25,214 nt of DNA from JANNHP01 sp031404455 (GTDB lineage Bacteria > Planctomycetota > JAJSAM01 > JAJVHW01): positions 1-25,214 of the forward strand of contig JANNHP010000318.1 in assembly GCA_031404455.1 (NCBI GenBank). The letters are read 5' to 3'. Position numbers and translations under genes: made by a program. Shown here one piece after another: positions 17,320-25,214 of the stretch (position 1 is its first letter; every line of letters begins with the position of its first letter). The notes under the pieces were generated by a model that had not been told where the DNA came from, made no database searches, and saw only the letters and a list, made by a program, of their open reading frames with translations.

Positions 17320-17886
17320 CTACTCCCCGAGTCCGCGCAGCGCCGCGAAGACGTCGCGCAGGCGCGCGAGCGCGCGGTGGCGCGACTGCCGCGCCGCGGT
17401 GTAGGAGATGCCGAGGCGCGCGGCCTGTTCCTCGAGCGCGATGCCCGCGACCGTCCACTCGACGAACGCACGGTCGCGGGGGAGCAAGAGGACGAGAGCG
17501 CGCTCCGCGCGGCGCGCGGCGTCGTCCCGGTCGGCGCGCGTCCCGGGGCCGGTCGCGTCCGACGCGGGCTCCGGCACGGCGCCGGGATCGTCGGTCCCGG
17601 CGCCGCCCTGCGTGATGCGGAGCAGACGGTGCGGTTCGCGGCGCAGCGCCGCCCAGTACGCGTGGCGGTCGGCGAGGTGCGAGGCCGCGACCTTGTAGAG
17701 CCAGGAGAGGAACGCCGCGCGGGACGGGAAGCTGCAGCCCGTGCCGTGCTCGAGAGCGCGTGCGTGGATCGACTGGACGAGATCGTCGGCGCTCTCCTTC
17801 GCGAGGAGTCTCCCCGCGCGGCGGCGGACGAACCGGACGACGTTCCCCTGCGCGTCGGGGAGGAGTTCGGCGACGGTCGAGTTCAC
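17320..17886 (-). CDS. ECF-type sigma factor coupled to an upstream kinase
   Basis: The 188-residue product has region 2 (about 15-85: VRFVRRRAGRLLAKESADDLVQSIHARAL, then FLSWLYKVAASHLADR) and region 4 (about 130-185: LLLPRDRAFVEWTVAGIALEEQAARLGISYTAARQSRHRALARL, a helix-turn-helix). The start is GTG at 17886: its bases overlap the TGA of the kinase gene (GTGA, 4 bp), so translation is coupled and the start is secure even without a separate Shine-Dalgarno. Region 2.2 reads SADD (S32-D35) where most ECF factors have DAED; a serine in place of the first aspartate is a plausible phosphorylation site for the adjacent kinase. The sequence is divergent from the first ECF factor in this window. No anti-sigma gene is adjacent. 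Confidence 0.88.
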   Translation of the reverse strand: MNSTVAELLPDAQGNVVRFVRRRAGRLLAKESADDLVQSIHARALEHGTGCSFPSRAAFLSWLYKVAASHLADRHAYWAALRREPHRLLRITQGGAGTDDPGAVPEPASDATGPGTRADRDDAARRAERALVLLLPRDRAFVEWTVAGIALEEQAARLGISYTAARQSRHRALARLRDVFAALRGLGE

Positions 17887-20885
17887 CGCGCGCCTCGTGT
17901 CGCCGGCTCGACGACGAGACGGAATCCGAACTCGCGGTCGGCGCGGTCGGGGCGCGCCCCGCGCGGCGCCCAGATCCTGAGCCAGTCGGTCGCGCCCTGC
18001 GCCCACGACCCGCCGCGGACCTGCCTGAGCCCGCGCGGTTCGTCGAACCACTCGTCGCACCACTCCATCGCGCTGCCGCAGAGGTCGAAGACGCCGTACG
18101 GCGACTCGTCCACCGGGTAGCTGAGCACCGGCTCGGGCGCGGGATACGGCCGCGAGAAGCACGAACTCGCCCATCGGGGACGGAACGTCGGCCCGAACGG
18201 GAACGTGCGGTGCAGGTGCGCGCCGGCGGCGCCGATCCACTCCTCGCGGCGCGGGAGGCGGTAGGTCCACGGCTCGCCCGAGGCCGCGGCCCGTGCCGTC
18301 CGCCACGCCGCGTACGCGACGGCGTCGTCGAACGAGACGCCGAGTACGGGGTGATCGGGACGCGTCCCCTCGGGGAGACGGAACGTCCCGTCCGCGTCGC
18401 GCGGCCAGAGCGGCGGGTCGATCTCGTGACGCGGCACGAGGACTTGCGCCCGCGACGCGTCGATCGCCGCGCGGGACGCGGGATCGCGGAGGAACTCGAG
18501 GTACTCCCCCGCCGTCACCTCGCGCTCCTGGATCCACACGTCCTCTCCGACGGGACCGGGAACGAGCACGCATCCCGCCGGACGCTCCGCCGGCAGCGGC
18601 AGGCGCCGCTTCACCACGTTCGGCCGCGCCACGACGAACTGGACTCCCCCGCGGACATCGAGGCGCCCCTCGCGGCGGAAGAGGAACACGTACTCGCCGG
18701 GCGGGACCCGGGCGGACGCGGACGCCGCCGCTGCGAACAGCGACGCCGGTCCGTCGAGGAGCGGCGCCGCCGTCGCGCGGACGTCGAGACCCGCGGGCAG
18801 CACGACGTCGCGGAGAGTGCCGTCCCGCCAGAGCGCGGCCGCAACGCCGCCGCGGCGCGCCGCGTCCGCGGGCGAGAGCGGCGTCGCGCCGAGTTCCGCG
18901 AGCGAACGGCCGCACAGTTCGATCGGCGTGCCGTCGCCGCGGACGAACGCGAACGCGCGCTCCGGCGCGTCGGAGCCGAGACGGACGGCGTCGGCGACGT
19001 CGTGGACGGAGACGCCGTCGATCGAGACGATCCGGTCCAGTGCACGGAGCGGCGGACCGGTCGCATCGACGAGCACGCACGACTCGATGAGGTGCCCCGC
19101 GAGACGGACGACGTGAGCGCCCTCGGGGACGTCGCCCGAGCCGCGAGCGATCCGCAGGGCCCACGGCGACGGAGGCAGCCCCTCGATCGGCCCGCGCCAC
19201 GGGACCGGGACGAGACGCCGCCCGCCGCGCGGCTCGAGTTCGTCGCGCAGGACGACGCGGAAGAGGTGGACCTCGGCGTCCGGCGGGTCGGCGACGAACT
19301 GGACATCGGCGCTGCCCGAGACCTCGCGCGCGGCCGGGCCCGCCGGGTCCGCGCGCTCGACCATCTGCCGCTGCACGGCCGCCGCGGCGTCGTCCCCCGC
19401 GGCCGCAGCCGCGCGCCAGCCGATCAGGTGGAGCCGCGCGCGCGCCGCGGCGAGTCCGTCCACGTCCGGGGCGAGGCGCTCCGCGCGGTCGAGGTGCGAG
19501 AGGATGCGCAGGAACCGCGAGTCGCGCTCCCGGCGGATCGCATCGAGTCCCCTCACCTGCTCGTTCAGGCGGGCGACCTCGTCGTCCGCGAACCAACGCG
19601 AGATGAGTCCGGCCTCGCCCTGCCGCACCGCGACCGCGAGCGCCGACTCGCGCCCGGGGTCCGCCTCGTACGCGTCGGTGAGGAGCGTCGCCTCGCGGAC
19701 GGCTTCGCGGGCCTCGTCGCGGATGCGCGCCTGCGCCGCCGAGCGCATCGCCGCCGAGAGCGCGATCCCGCCGCAGACCGTCAGCACGACGAGCGCGGCC
19801 GTCCCGGCGGCGACGGGATGCCGCCGGGCGTGACGCAGCAGTGCTCGCACGGGCCCCGGCCGCCGGCTTCGGATCCGCTCGCCGCGCAGCGCCCGTTCGA
19901 GGTCGTCGGCGAGGGCCTCGGCCGACTGCGGCCGCCGCGACGGGTCCTTCTCGAGTCCTGCGAGTACGATCGTCTCGACGTCGCGAGGCACGTGCGGCGC
20001 GAGCCGTCGCACCGGCACCGGCTCCTCGACGAGCGTACGGCGCAGCACCTCCTCGAACCGGTCCGACGCGAACGGCACGCGTCCCGTCAGGCACTGGTAG
20101 AGCGTGGCGCAGAGGCCATAGACGTCGGTCCGTCCGTCCGACGGCTCGCCAGTCAATTGCTCGGGCGCGGCGTAGAACGGCGACCCGGCGAACGTCGTCG
20201 TCAGCGCTCCCGGCGTGCTCTCCGGCACCTGCGCGATCCCGAAGTCGAGGAGCATCGGCGCGTCGTCGGGGCGCACGTGGACGTTCGAGGGCTTCACGTC
20301 CCGGTGGACGACTCCCTCGCGGTGCGCCGCGGCGAGGCCGCGCGCGAGCGCCGCTCCCCAGCGCACGACCCGGTCCACGGCGACGAGTTCGCCGCGCGCC
20401 GACGCGTCCGCGACGATCCGGTCGAGTCCTCGTCCGGGCACGAGTTCGAGGGCGAGGTACGACGTCTCACCCTCCTGCCCGAACTCGAGCACGCGGACGA
20501 CGTTCGGGTGCCGCACGCGCGAGAGCGCCAGCGCCTCGCGGCGCAGTCTCTCCAGCGCCGTCGCCGACGCCGCGAGTTCCGGGCGCAGCACCTTCACCGC
20601 GACCTCGGCGCCGTCCGGTTCGCGCACCGCGCGAAAGACGGTTCCCATCCCCCCGGCGTCGAGACGTTCGACGAGGCGGTACGGACCGAGACGGTCGAGC
20701 GACCGCGACGCGGCGACCGCGCGGCGCGGGCGGATGCTCCACAGCTCCTCGATCCGCGACCGGACGGCCGGACCGAGGTCCGGGTGCCGCGCGACGACAG
20801 CGGCCGGATCCTCCGGGCGCCCGGCGGCGCACGCCGCGAGGTACTCGTCGTACACGGCTTCGTCGCGGGTGTCCGAGCGGCTCAC
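17883..20885 (-). CDS. Ser/Thr kinase with transmembrane helix, PDZ-like and FGE/SUMF1-like domains
   Basis: The 1000-residue protein opens with a short acidic helical segment like that of the other kinase, then a Hanks-type kinase domain (about 66-340): LDAGGMGTVFRA, AVKV with K98, HRDVKPSN with D196, DFG at 214-216, AGSPFYAAPEQ. One membrane helix (about 356-380) is followed by a helical stretch, a region resembling a PDZ domain (about 594-659: LRALDRIVSIDGVSVHDVADAV), and a C-terminal FGE/SUMF1-like domain (about 772-992: YRLPRREEWIGAAG, SPYGVFDLCGSAMEWCDEW, RQVRGGSW, REFGFRLV). In true FGE the cysteine pair lies just before GFR; here that stretch is WAPRGARPDRADREFGF without cysteine, so formylglycine formation is unlikely. 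GTG at 20885 is chosen because GGAGGG lies 5 bases upstream; an ATG at 20918 lacks this. Its stop overlaps the sigma gene start. Confidence 0.92.
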   Translation of the reverse strand: MSRSDTRDEAVYDEYLAACAAGRPEDPAAVVARHPDLGPAVRSRIEELWSIRPRRAVAASRSLDRLGPYRLVERLDAGGMGTVFRAVREPDGAEVAVKVLRPELAASATALERLRREALALSRVRHPNVVRVLEFGQEGETSYLALELVPGRGLDRIVADASARGELVAVDRVVRWGAALARGLAAAHREGVVHRDVKPSNVHVRPDDAPMLLDFGIAQVPESTPGALTTTFAGSPFYAAPEQLTGEPSDGRTDVYGLCATLYQCLTGRVPFASDRFEEVLRRTLVEEPVPVRRLAPHVPRDVETIVLAGLEKDPSRRPQSAEALADDLERALRGERIRSRRPGPVRALLRHARRHPVAAGTAALVVLTVCGGIALSAAMRSAAQARIRDEAREAVREATLLTDAYEADPGRESALAVAVRQGEAGLISRWFADDEVARLNEQVRGLDAIRRERDSRFLRILSHLDRAERLAPDVDGLAAARARLHLIGWRAAAAAGDDAAAAVQRQMVERADPAGPAAREVSGSADVQFVADPPDAEVHLFRVVLRDELEPRGGRRLVPVPWRGPIEGLPPSPWALRIARGSGDVPEGAHVVRLAGHLIESCVLVDATGPPLRALDRIVSIDGVSVHDVADAVRLGSDAPERAFAFVRGDGTPIELCGRSLAELGATPLSPADAARRGGVAAALWRDGTLRDVVLPAGLDVRATAAPLLDGPASLFAAAASASARVPPGEYVFLFRREGRLDVRGGVQFVVARPNVVKRRLPLPAERPAGCVLVPGPVGEDVWIQEREVTAGEYLEFLRDPASRAAIDASRAQVLVPRHEIDPPLWPRDADGTFRLPEGTRPDHPVLGVSFDDAVAYAAWRTARAAASGEPWTYRLPRREEWIGAAGAHLHRTFPFGPTFRPRWASSCFSRPYPAPEPVLSYPVDESPYGVFDLCGSAMEWCDEWFDEPRGLRQVRGGSWAQGATDWLRIWAPRGARPDRADREFGFRLVVEPATRGAR

Positions 20886-21048
20886 GCGTGCCCTCCGGAG
20901 AAGGCGAGGATACGTCAACGCCCGCGCGGTCCGTCGCGTCTGAGTTCCGGGCCCGGTGACACCTTCCCGCGCTTCCCGTTCTCACAGGGATGTCGGGATC
21001 GGAGCCCTCTCGGTGGACGAGGGGCCCGCCCGGCCCCGGAGGTGGGAG

Positions 21049-23184
21049 ATGAGGAGGGTCGCAGCGGTCGCGGTGCTGGTCACGGGGGTGCTGGTGGGCG
21101 CCGGGCCGGGACCAGCGGAGGCGGGTCCCGGGAAGTACACGCCGGGCCCTCGCCGTAGCTTCAACGACACGCTGAGTCTCCTAGGCATGACCTTCAGGAG
21201 CGGGATCGGCCTGGAACTGAACAGGCTCCAGGCCCGGGTCAGCACCGTCTTCGACCCGCGCGAATCCGAGATTGGAGACGTTGTCCGTGAGGGGTTCAGG
21301 GCCGTGACGATCGATCTGTGGATCGACACAAGCCAGACATGGAATGACAAGGTCGAGGAGGTCAGGGGCACGGACCCCGAAGTGGCCGCACAGCAGTCGG
21401 CTGCCGGGCAGCTTCCACGGACCGCGGCAGACAAGCTCCACGAGGCCGAACGGATCGCAACCGGCAAGTTCCGCATCGGCATCGGGAAGACCTTGGCCGA
21501 GGTCCGCGAGGCCTTCGAAGAGGCGGGTCAGCCGGTCGCGATCGTCGGGCCGATCATCCCCGATCCCCCGCACCCACTCGCCTATCTCCATCCGTCCGTG
21601 CCGAACATCTTCCCGATGGGGATGATCGTGGGCAGTTGCGACGGCACCGCGACCGTCCTCACTCTCGATCCCGCCGTCGGACAGGAACCCGCCGCCGACG
21701 AGTCGTACATCCAGTTCGTCGGTCCGGACTCACCCGACGTCGCGGCCGAACTGCGGATGAAGAGCGGAGTCGACTTCCCCGCGGACGAACCGTCCCGCTC
21801 CTCCGCCTTCGAGTTCACCGGACTCGCCCCGGGCACCTACATCGTCGACGTGGGCGTCATCAAGGACGGCGTCCGCGCCCGCGTCGCCTACGAGGCGATC
21901 ACCATCCCGGACTGGGGCGGCACGCAGATCGCGCCCGACCCAACGATCGCGGCGCAGGTGAAGGAATCCGGGGTCTCGCTGAGGCGCTTCGTCAAGCAGG
22001 CCGGTTCGACGCTCGTCAGGGAAGCGCGAGCGATCGCGAAGGATGCCGCGCGGGGAACGGCCCCCACCGACGAGCTCTTCGGGCGAGCGTCCGACCTGTT
22101 CGGCGAGGTGCACAGGCAGTTCCGGACGCTCCGAGAGGCGCACAGGGACGATTGGATCGCCGCCCATGGGGCTCTCCGGATGACGAACCCTTTCGCCGCC
22201 GCCAACGAGATCACCGCCGGCAGGGGGAGCGCCGCAGAGCGCGTTCAGGCAGACGAGGGGGCCGCGGACGACCTCGGTCGCAAGTACCTCCTCCAGGCCG
22301 CGGTGACGATGGGCAACGGATTCGCGAAGCGCGGCAGCCCGATCGCCTACTCCTCGTCCTCGGCGGGGCGCACGCCGCACCCGGCTTCCTACACCCCGGC
22401 GACGTCGTCGAACTCGAGGTCCTTCTTCAACGGCATCTCGGTCCTCGCGACCTGCAGCGGGAACCTCAGCATGTTCGTGGTGGACCCTCGCGACGACGAC
22501 GAGATCGACCGCGTCTTCTTCGAGATCCGCGAGATCGACACCCGGACGCTCGTGCTGAGGCGCGAGCTCGTGGACGTCGACTTCGAGGAGGAGTCGGTCG
22601 CTCTCGTCGAGGCGGCGGGGCTCCTGCAGCCCGGACGCACGTACGACGTGCGCCTCGTGAGCGGCGGCGACCCGCCTTTCGCCACTCTCGACGCGGCGGT
22701 GATCACCTGCCCCAACTGGAGCGGTGCCGAACCTCCGCCCCCGCCTCCGTCCTGCGGCGCGACGACCGCCTCCGTCACGCACGACGGCCAGGCGCTCGCG
22801 ATCCCCCCGCTCTTCAGCTTCACCGCCGCCTTCGTGGGGAACGGTCTCCAGAGCGTGAACGTCGTCTTCAAGGACCCCGCGAAGCCGAACGACCCGACGG
22901 TCAACTTCAGCATGCTCGTGTCGGTCCCCATCCCGCTCGACGGGTCGCTCGGCGAGGAGTGGATCTTCACGTACCCGCCCCGCGTTGCCGGGCTCGGCGC
23001 CTACGTCTACGACCCCGTCACCTTCTACTTCACGAGCGCGTCGACGGCGACCGTCACGATCCGGAACCTCAAGAACCTCCTCAGCCCGCCGGGTTGCGTC
23101 GAGATCGTCATCGATGGCACGACGCCCGACGGAAAACCGGTCCGGTTCCGGTTCACGCTGCACACGGATCAGATGAACAAGTAG
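21049..23184 (+). CDS. Secreted protein of unknown function with an internally duplicated helix-plus-beta unit
   Basis: The 711-residue protein has a signal peptide (about 1-25, ending AEA-G) and no recognised family. Two units can be seen: residues about 30-292 and 293-560, each a helical part followed by a beta-rich part. The beta parts align: MGMIVGSCDGTATVLTLDP with NGISVLATCSGNLSMFVVDP, LAPGTYIVDV with LQPGRTYDVRL, and ITIPDWGGT with ITCPNWSGA. A proline run (EPPPPPPSC, 561-569) links these to a third beta-rich domain (570-711). This suggests an extracellular or surface protein built from Ig-like modules, but that is inference. ATG at 21049 is preceded by GGAGGT 5 bases upstream; an upstream ATG at 20956 would bury the signal peptide. 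It is divergent from the kinase gene (163 bp between starts) and convergent with the shikimate fusion gene. Confidence 0.78.
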   Translation: MRRVAAVAVLVTGVLVGAGPGPAEAGPGKYTPGPRRSFNDTLSLLGMTFRSGIGLELNRLQARVSTVFDPRESEIGDVVREGFRAVTIDLWIDTSQTWNDKVEEVRGTDPEVAAQQSAAGQLPRTAADKLHEAERIATGKFRIGIGKTLAEVREAFEEAGQPVAIVGPIIPDPPHPLAYLHPSVPNIFPMGMIVGSCDGTATVLTLDPAVGQEPAADESYIQFVGPDSPDVAAELRMKSGVDFPADEPSRSSAFEFTGLAPGTYIVDVGVIKDGVRARVAYEAITIPDWGGTQIAPDPTIAAQVKESGVSLRRFVKQAGSTLVREARAIAKDAARGTAPTDELFGRASDLFGEVHRQFRTLREAHRDDWIAAHGALRMTNPFAAANEITAGRGSAAERVQADEGAADDLGRKYLLQAAVTMGNGFAKRGSPIAYSSSSAGRTPHPASYTPATSSNSRSFFNGISVLATCSGNLSMFVVDPRDDDEIDRVFFEIREIDTRTLVLRRELVDVDFEEESVALVEAAGLLQPGRTYDVRLVSGGDPPFATLDAAVITCPNWSGAEPPPPPPSCGATTASVTHDGQALAIPPLFSFTAAFVGNGLQSVNVVFKDPAKPNDPTVNFSMLVSVPIPLDGSLGEEWIFTYPPRVAGLGAYVYDPVTFYFTSASTATVTIRNLKNLLSPPGCVEIVIDGTTPDGKPVRFRFTLHTDQMNK

Positions 23185-23217
23185 CGGCGGTCCCTCGCGC
23201 TCCGGGCGACGAGGTCT

Positions 23218-25212
23218 CTACTCCAGCGCCTCCGCGATCGTCTCCGCGATCTCGTCGGGACCCTTCGCGGAGACGTCGACCGTGAGACGCGCGACCTCGC
23301 GGTAGACAGCCATCCGCTCCGCGCGCTGGCGCGCGAGTTCCTGACGGAGCGGGAGTCCCGTCAGCGCGGCGCGCGGCGTCGCGGCCCAGCGCGCGACGAG
23401 GACGTCGTCGGTCGCGTCGAGGAGGACGACGGGCCAGAGGTTGGCGGCGCTCCTGAGGAGGTCCGCGTGGAGCGCGGCGCCGCCGCCGGTCGCGATGACC
23501 GCGCCCGGCCGCGAGAAGGCGGCGCGCAGCACCTCGGCCTCGATCGCGCGGAACTCGCGCTCGTCGCCGTCGCGGATCATCGCGTCGGGACTCTTGCCCG
23601 CGCGCTCCTCGACGTCGCGGTCGGTGTCGACGAGCGGACGTCCGAGAAGACGCGCGAGGCGCGCGCCCGTCTCCGACTTCCCCGTGCAGCGGAGACCGAC
23701 GAGCACGACCGACGTCGCGAGCGCGTTCAAGTGCGCCGTCCCCGCGCTGCGCATGCCGTAGTAGTTCGCGGGCCGCCCGGCGAGGAGGCGCGCCTGCTCG
23801 CGCGCCTGGTGGAGCAGCATGCTGAAGCCGCGCGCCACGCGGTGCCCCGCCGCGAGCGCCGCCTCCTCGTTCGCGGTGAGGCCGGGCGCCACGATCATCT
23901 CAAGGAGGAGTGCGCGTTGCGGCAGCGACGCGAACGGGAACACCGCGACGCCTCCAGGACCGCCCGCGGGCGTCGCCTGCAGGACGAGCGACGGCGCGGC
24001 GGCGACGGCGTCGTCCACGGTCCGCGCGACGCGGATCTCGGGCTCGCCGTCGCGGCGGAGCGACGTCAACCGCTCGGCCGCCTCCGGACGCCGCGCGTGG
24101 ACGACGATCGGCCCGCAGCCGAGTCGGACGGCCGCGCGCACGGCCGCGCGTGCCGCGCCGCCCGCGCCGAGGACGAGCGCCGTGCGCCCCGCGACGGGTT
24201 GGACGGCGCCGAACGGCTTGACCGCGTCGATCGCGCCGCGGACGTCGGTGTTGTGCCCGATGAGTCCGCGATCGTCCGCGAGGACCGTGTTGACGGCGCC
24301 CGTCTCCTCCGCTTCCGGCGCGAGTCGCGCGCCGCGCGCGCGCAGCAGTTCGAGCACGCGCTCCTTGTGCGGCACCGTCACCGCGGCGCCCGCCCAGCCG
24401 AACCGCTCGATCGCGTCGAGCGCCGGCGCGGGGTCGTCGCACGACCAGCGCAGCGCCACGTGCCGCACGCCGAGACCGTCGAACGCGCGGTTCAGCATGT
24501 CGGGCGAGACGCTGCGTTCGACGTCGGCGCCGAGTAGGACGAAGAGCGGCGCGCCGCGGCGCAGTCGCTCGAACCGCATGCGCTCCACGGTCGCACGCAC
24601 CGTCGGGATCGGCGCGGGGATGAGTCCGCCCGGCGCGAGCGACGCGTAGGTGAAGAGCGAGCCCATCGTGGCGCCCGCGTAGCGCGAGAACGGCGAGTTC
24701 GAGACGTGCGCGGCGAGCCGATTCGGGTGGCGTCCGACGAGGTCGAGGAGACGGACGACGTCGGCGGCCGATCCGCGCAGAGGCACGAGCTTGGCCGCGT
24801 CCGCGGGCGGTTCGAGGAGGCGCGCGACGACGTCGTCCGCGCGCTCCGGCAGCGTCGGGACGTGCAGAGAACGCACGATCTTCGCGCCGCGGCCCGCGAG
24901 GCGTGCGATCGCCGCTGCGGGCACGTCGTCCTCCACGTCGACCCAGGCAGCACCTGCGTCCGCGGCACGCGCGAGCAGGTCGAGGCGCGCGTCCTCGCTT
25001 GCGTCGAACGCGCCGCCCTCGCCCGCGCGGCGGCACGTGGCCATCACGGGTTTCGGCGACGCCTTCACGATCTCCACGAGACGCGCCGCGGCGTCGGGCA
25101 GGTAGTCGAGTCGCACCTCGATGACGTCGCACATCGCCGCCGCGCGCCCCGCGAGGAGGCGCAGGAGCGACGCGGTCGAGCGCGGTCCGTAGGTGCCGAC
25201 GAGGAGGGTCAC
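23218..25212 (-). CDS. aroD-aroE-aroK: Trifunctional 3-dehydroquinate dehydratase / shikimate dehydrogenase / shikimate kinase fusion
   Basis: One 664-residue frame covers three consecutive shikimate-pathway steps. Residues 1-215 are type I dehydroquinate dehydratase: EVRLD (E32, R34, D36), RSLH with H117, Schiff-base K141, and SPFSRYAGATMGSLFTYAS with R177. Residues 218-485 are shikimate dehydrogenase: SVSP (S234, S236), VTVPHKE with K283, GAVNT with N308, GHNTD with D323, the NADP loop GAGGAARA, and Q469. The usual NVT asparagine is alanine (AAVTVPHKE); plant-type enzymes also vary here. Residues 498-664 are shikimate kinase: Walker A GLRCTGKS (K512), DTD (529-531), FR (R555), GGG (576-578) and the RAALTGLPLR lid. 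All three sites look intact. The first visible codon is GTG at 25212, close to the natural domain start, but the gene may begin a few codons outside the window. Confidence 0.93.
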   Translation of the reverse strand: MTLLVGTYGPRSTASLLRLLAGRAAAMCDVIEVRLDYLPDAAARLVEIVKASPKPVMATCRRAGEGGAFDASEDARLDLLARAADAGAAWVDVEDDVPAAAIARLAGRGAKIVRSLHVPTLPERADDVVARLLEPPADAAKLVPLRGSAADVVRLLDLVGRHPNRLAAHVSNSPFSRYAGATMGSLFTYASLAPGGLIPAPIPTVRATVERMRFERLRRGAPLFVLLGADVERSVSPDMLNRAFDGLGVRHVALRWSCDDPAPALDAIERFGWAGAAVTVPHKERVLELLRARGARLAPEAEETGAVNTVLADDRGLIGHNTDVRGAIDAVKPFGAVQPVAGRTALVLGAGGAARAAVRAAVRLGCGPIVVHARRPEAAERLTSLRRDGEPEIRVARTVDDAVAAAPSLVLQATPAGGPGGVAVFPFASLPQRALLLEMIVAPGLTANEEAALAAGHRVARGFSMLLHQAREQARLLAGRPANYYGMRSAGTAHLNALATSVVLVGLRCTGKSETGARLARLLGRPLVDTDRDVEERAGKSPDAMIRDGDEREFRAIEAEVLRAAFSRPGAVIATGGGAALHADLLRSAANLWPVVLLDATDDVLVARWAATPRAALTGLPLRQELARQRAERMAVYREVARLTVDVSAKGPDEIAETIAEALE

Positions 25213-25214
25213 GG

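Noticed and set aside
15416..17458. An upstream extension of the HEAT-repeat open frame
   Set aside because: Antisense to the secretin and compositionally random; the signal peptide begins at 15415.
20886..20950. Possible sigma-70-like promoter for the second kinase (TTGACG and TATCCT on the minus strand)
   Set aside because: The two elements are adjacent and not separated by about 17 bases, so they cannot act as a -35/-10 pair.
17760..21158. An 1132-codon plus-strand open frame opposite the second kinase
   Set aside because: Shadow of the kinase reading frame with no motif and Arg/Ala-rich composition.
23185..23217. Shared terminator between the convergent secreted-protein and shikimate fusion genes
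   Set aside because: The 33-bp gap holds no convincing stem-loop or T tract on either strand.

Overview
This is a very GC-rich (about 70%) bacterial window with densely packed genes and strongly GC-biased third codon positions. Two ECF sigma factor / Ser-Thr kinase pairs, a kinase fused to a formylglycine-generating-enzyme-like (FGE/SUMF1) domain, large secreted proteins of unknown function and an RbfA-like/RtcB gene pair point to Planctomycetota or a close relative. That assignment is inferred from gene content; no rRNA, tRNA or phylogenetic marker in the window confirms it. No CRISPR array, prophage or transposase gene was seen, and no gene-free stretch exceeds about 280 bp.

Layout. 1-188: C-terminal end of an unknown gene (+). 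193-256: a degenerate repeat pair. 273-1810: RNA ligase rtcB and, overlapping it by 4 bp, an RbfA-like gene (both -). 2087-7649 (-): in transcription order, a membrane-anchored trypsin-like protease, an ECF sigma factor and a large receptor-like kinase; repeats of the same family as at 193-256 lie between protease and sigma factor. 7750-8274 (+): a stand-alone Fic N-terminal (inhibitory) region without a catalytic core. 8303-10468 (+): a secreted DUF255/YyaL-type thioredoxin-fold protein. 10513-10606: an inverted pair of palindromic repeats. 10658-15415 (-): in transcription order, a HEAT-repeat secreted protein, a lipoprotein fusing a tyrosine-phosphatase-like domain to a cytochrome c'-like domain, and an orphan ABC-type solute-binding protein. 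15545-17305 (+): a divergent secretin split by a helical insert. 17320-20885 (-): a second kinase (PDZ-like and FGE-like domains) whose stop codon overlaps the GTG start of a second ECF sigma factor. 21049-23184 (+): a secreted protein with an internal duplication. 23218-25212 (-): a trifunctional shikimate-pathway fusion AroD-AroE-AroK.

How the genes may work together. The two sigma/kinase pairs look like phosphorylation-controlled transcription switches whose kinases carry extracytoplasmic sensor regions; the co-oriented protease next to the first pair could belong to the same envelope-stress circuit. RbfA-like plus RtcB suggests RNA repair connected to the small ribosomal subunit. The most unusual items are the split secretin, the phosphatase-cytochrome fusion, the tandem-duplicated sensor region of the first kinase, the Fic inhibitory region without a toxin domain, and the AroD-AroE-AroK fusion. 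None was checked against a database here.
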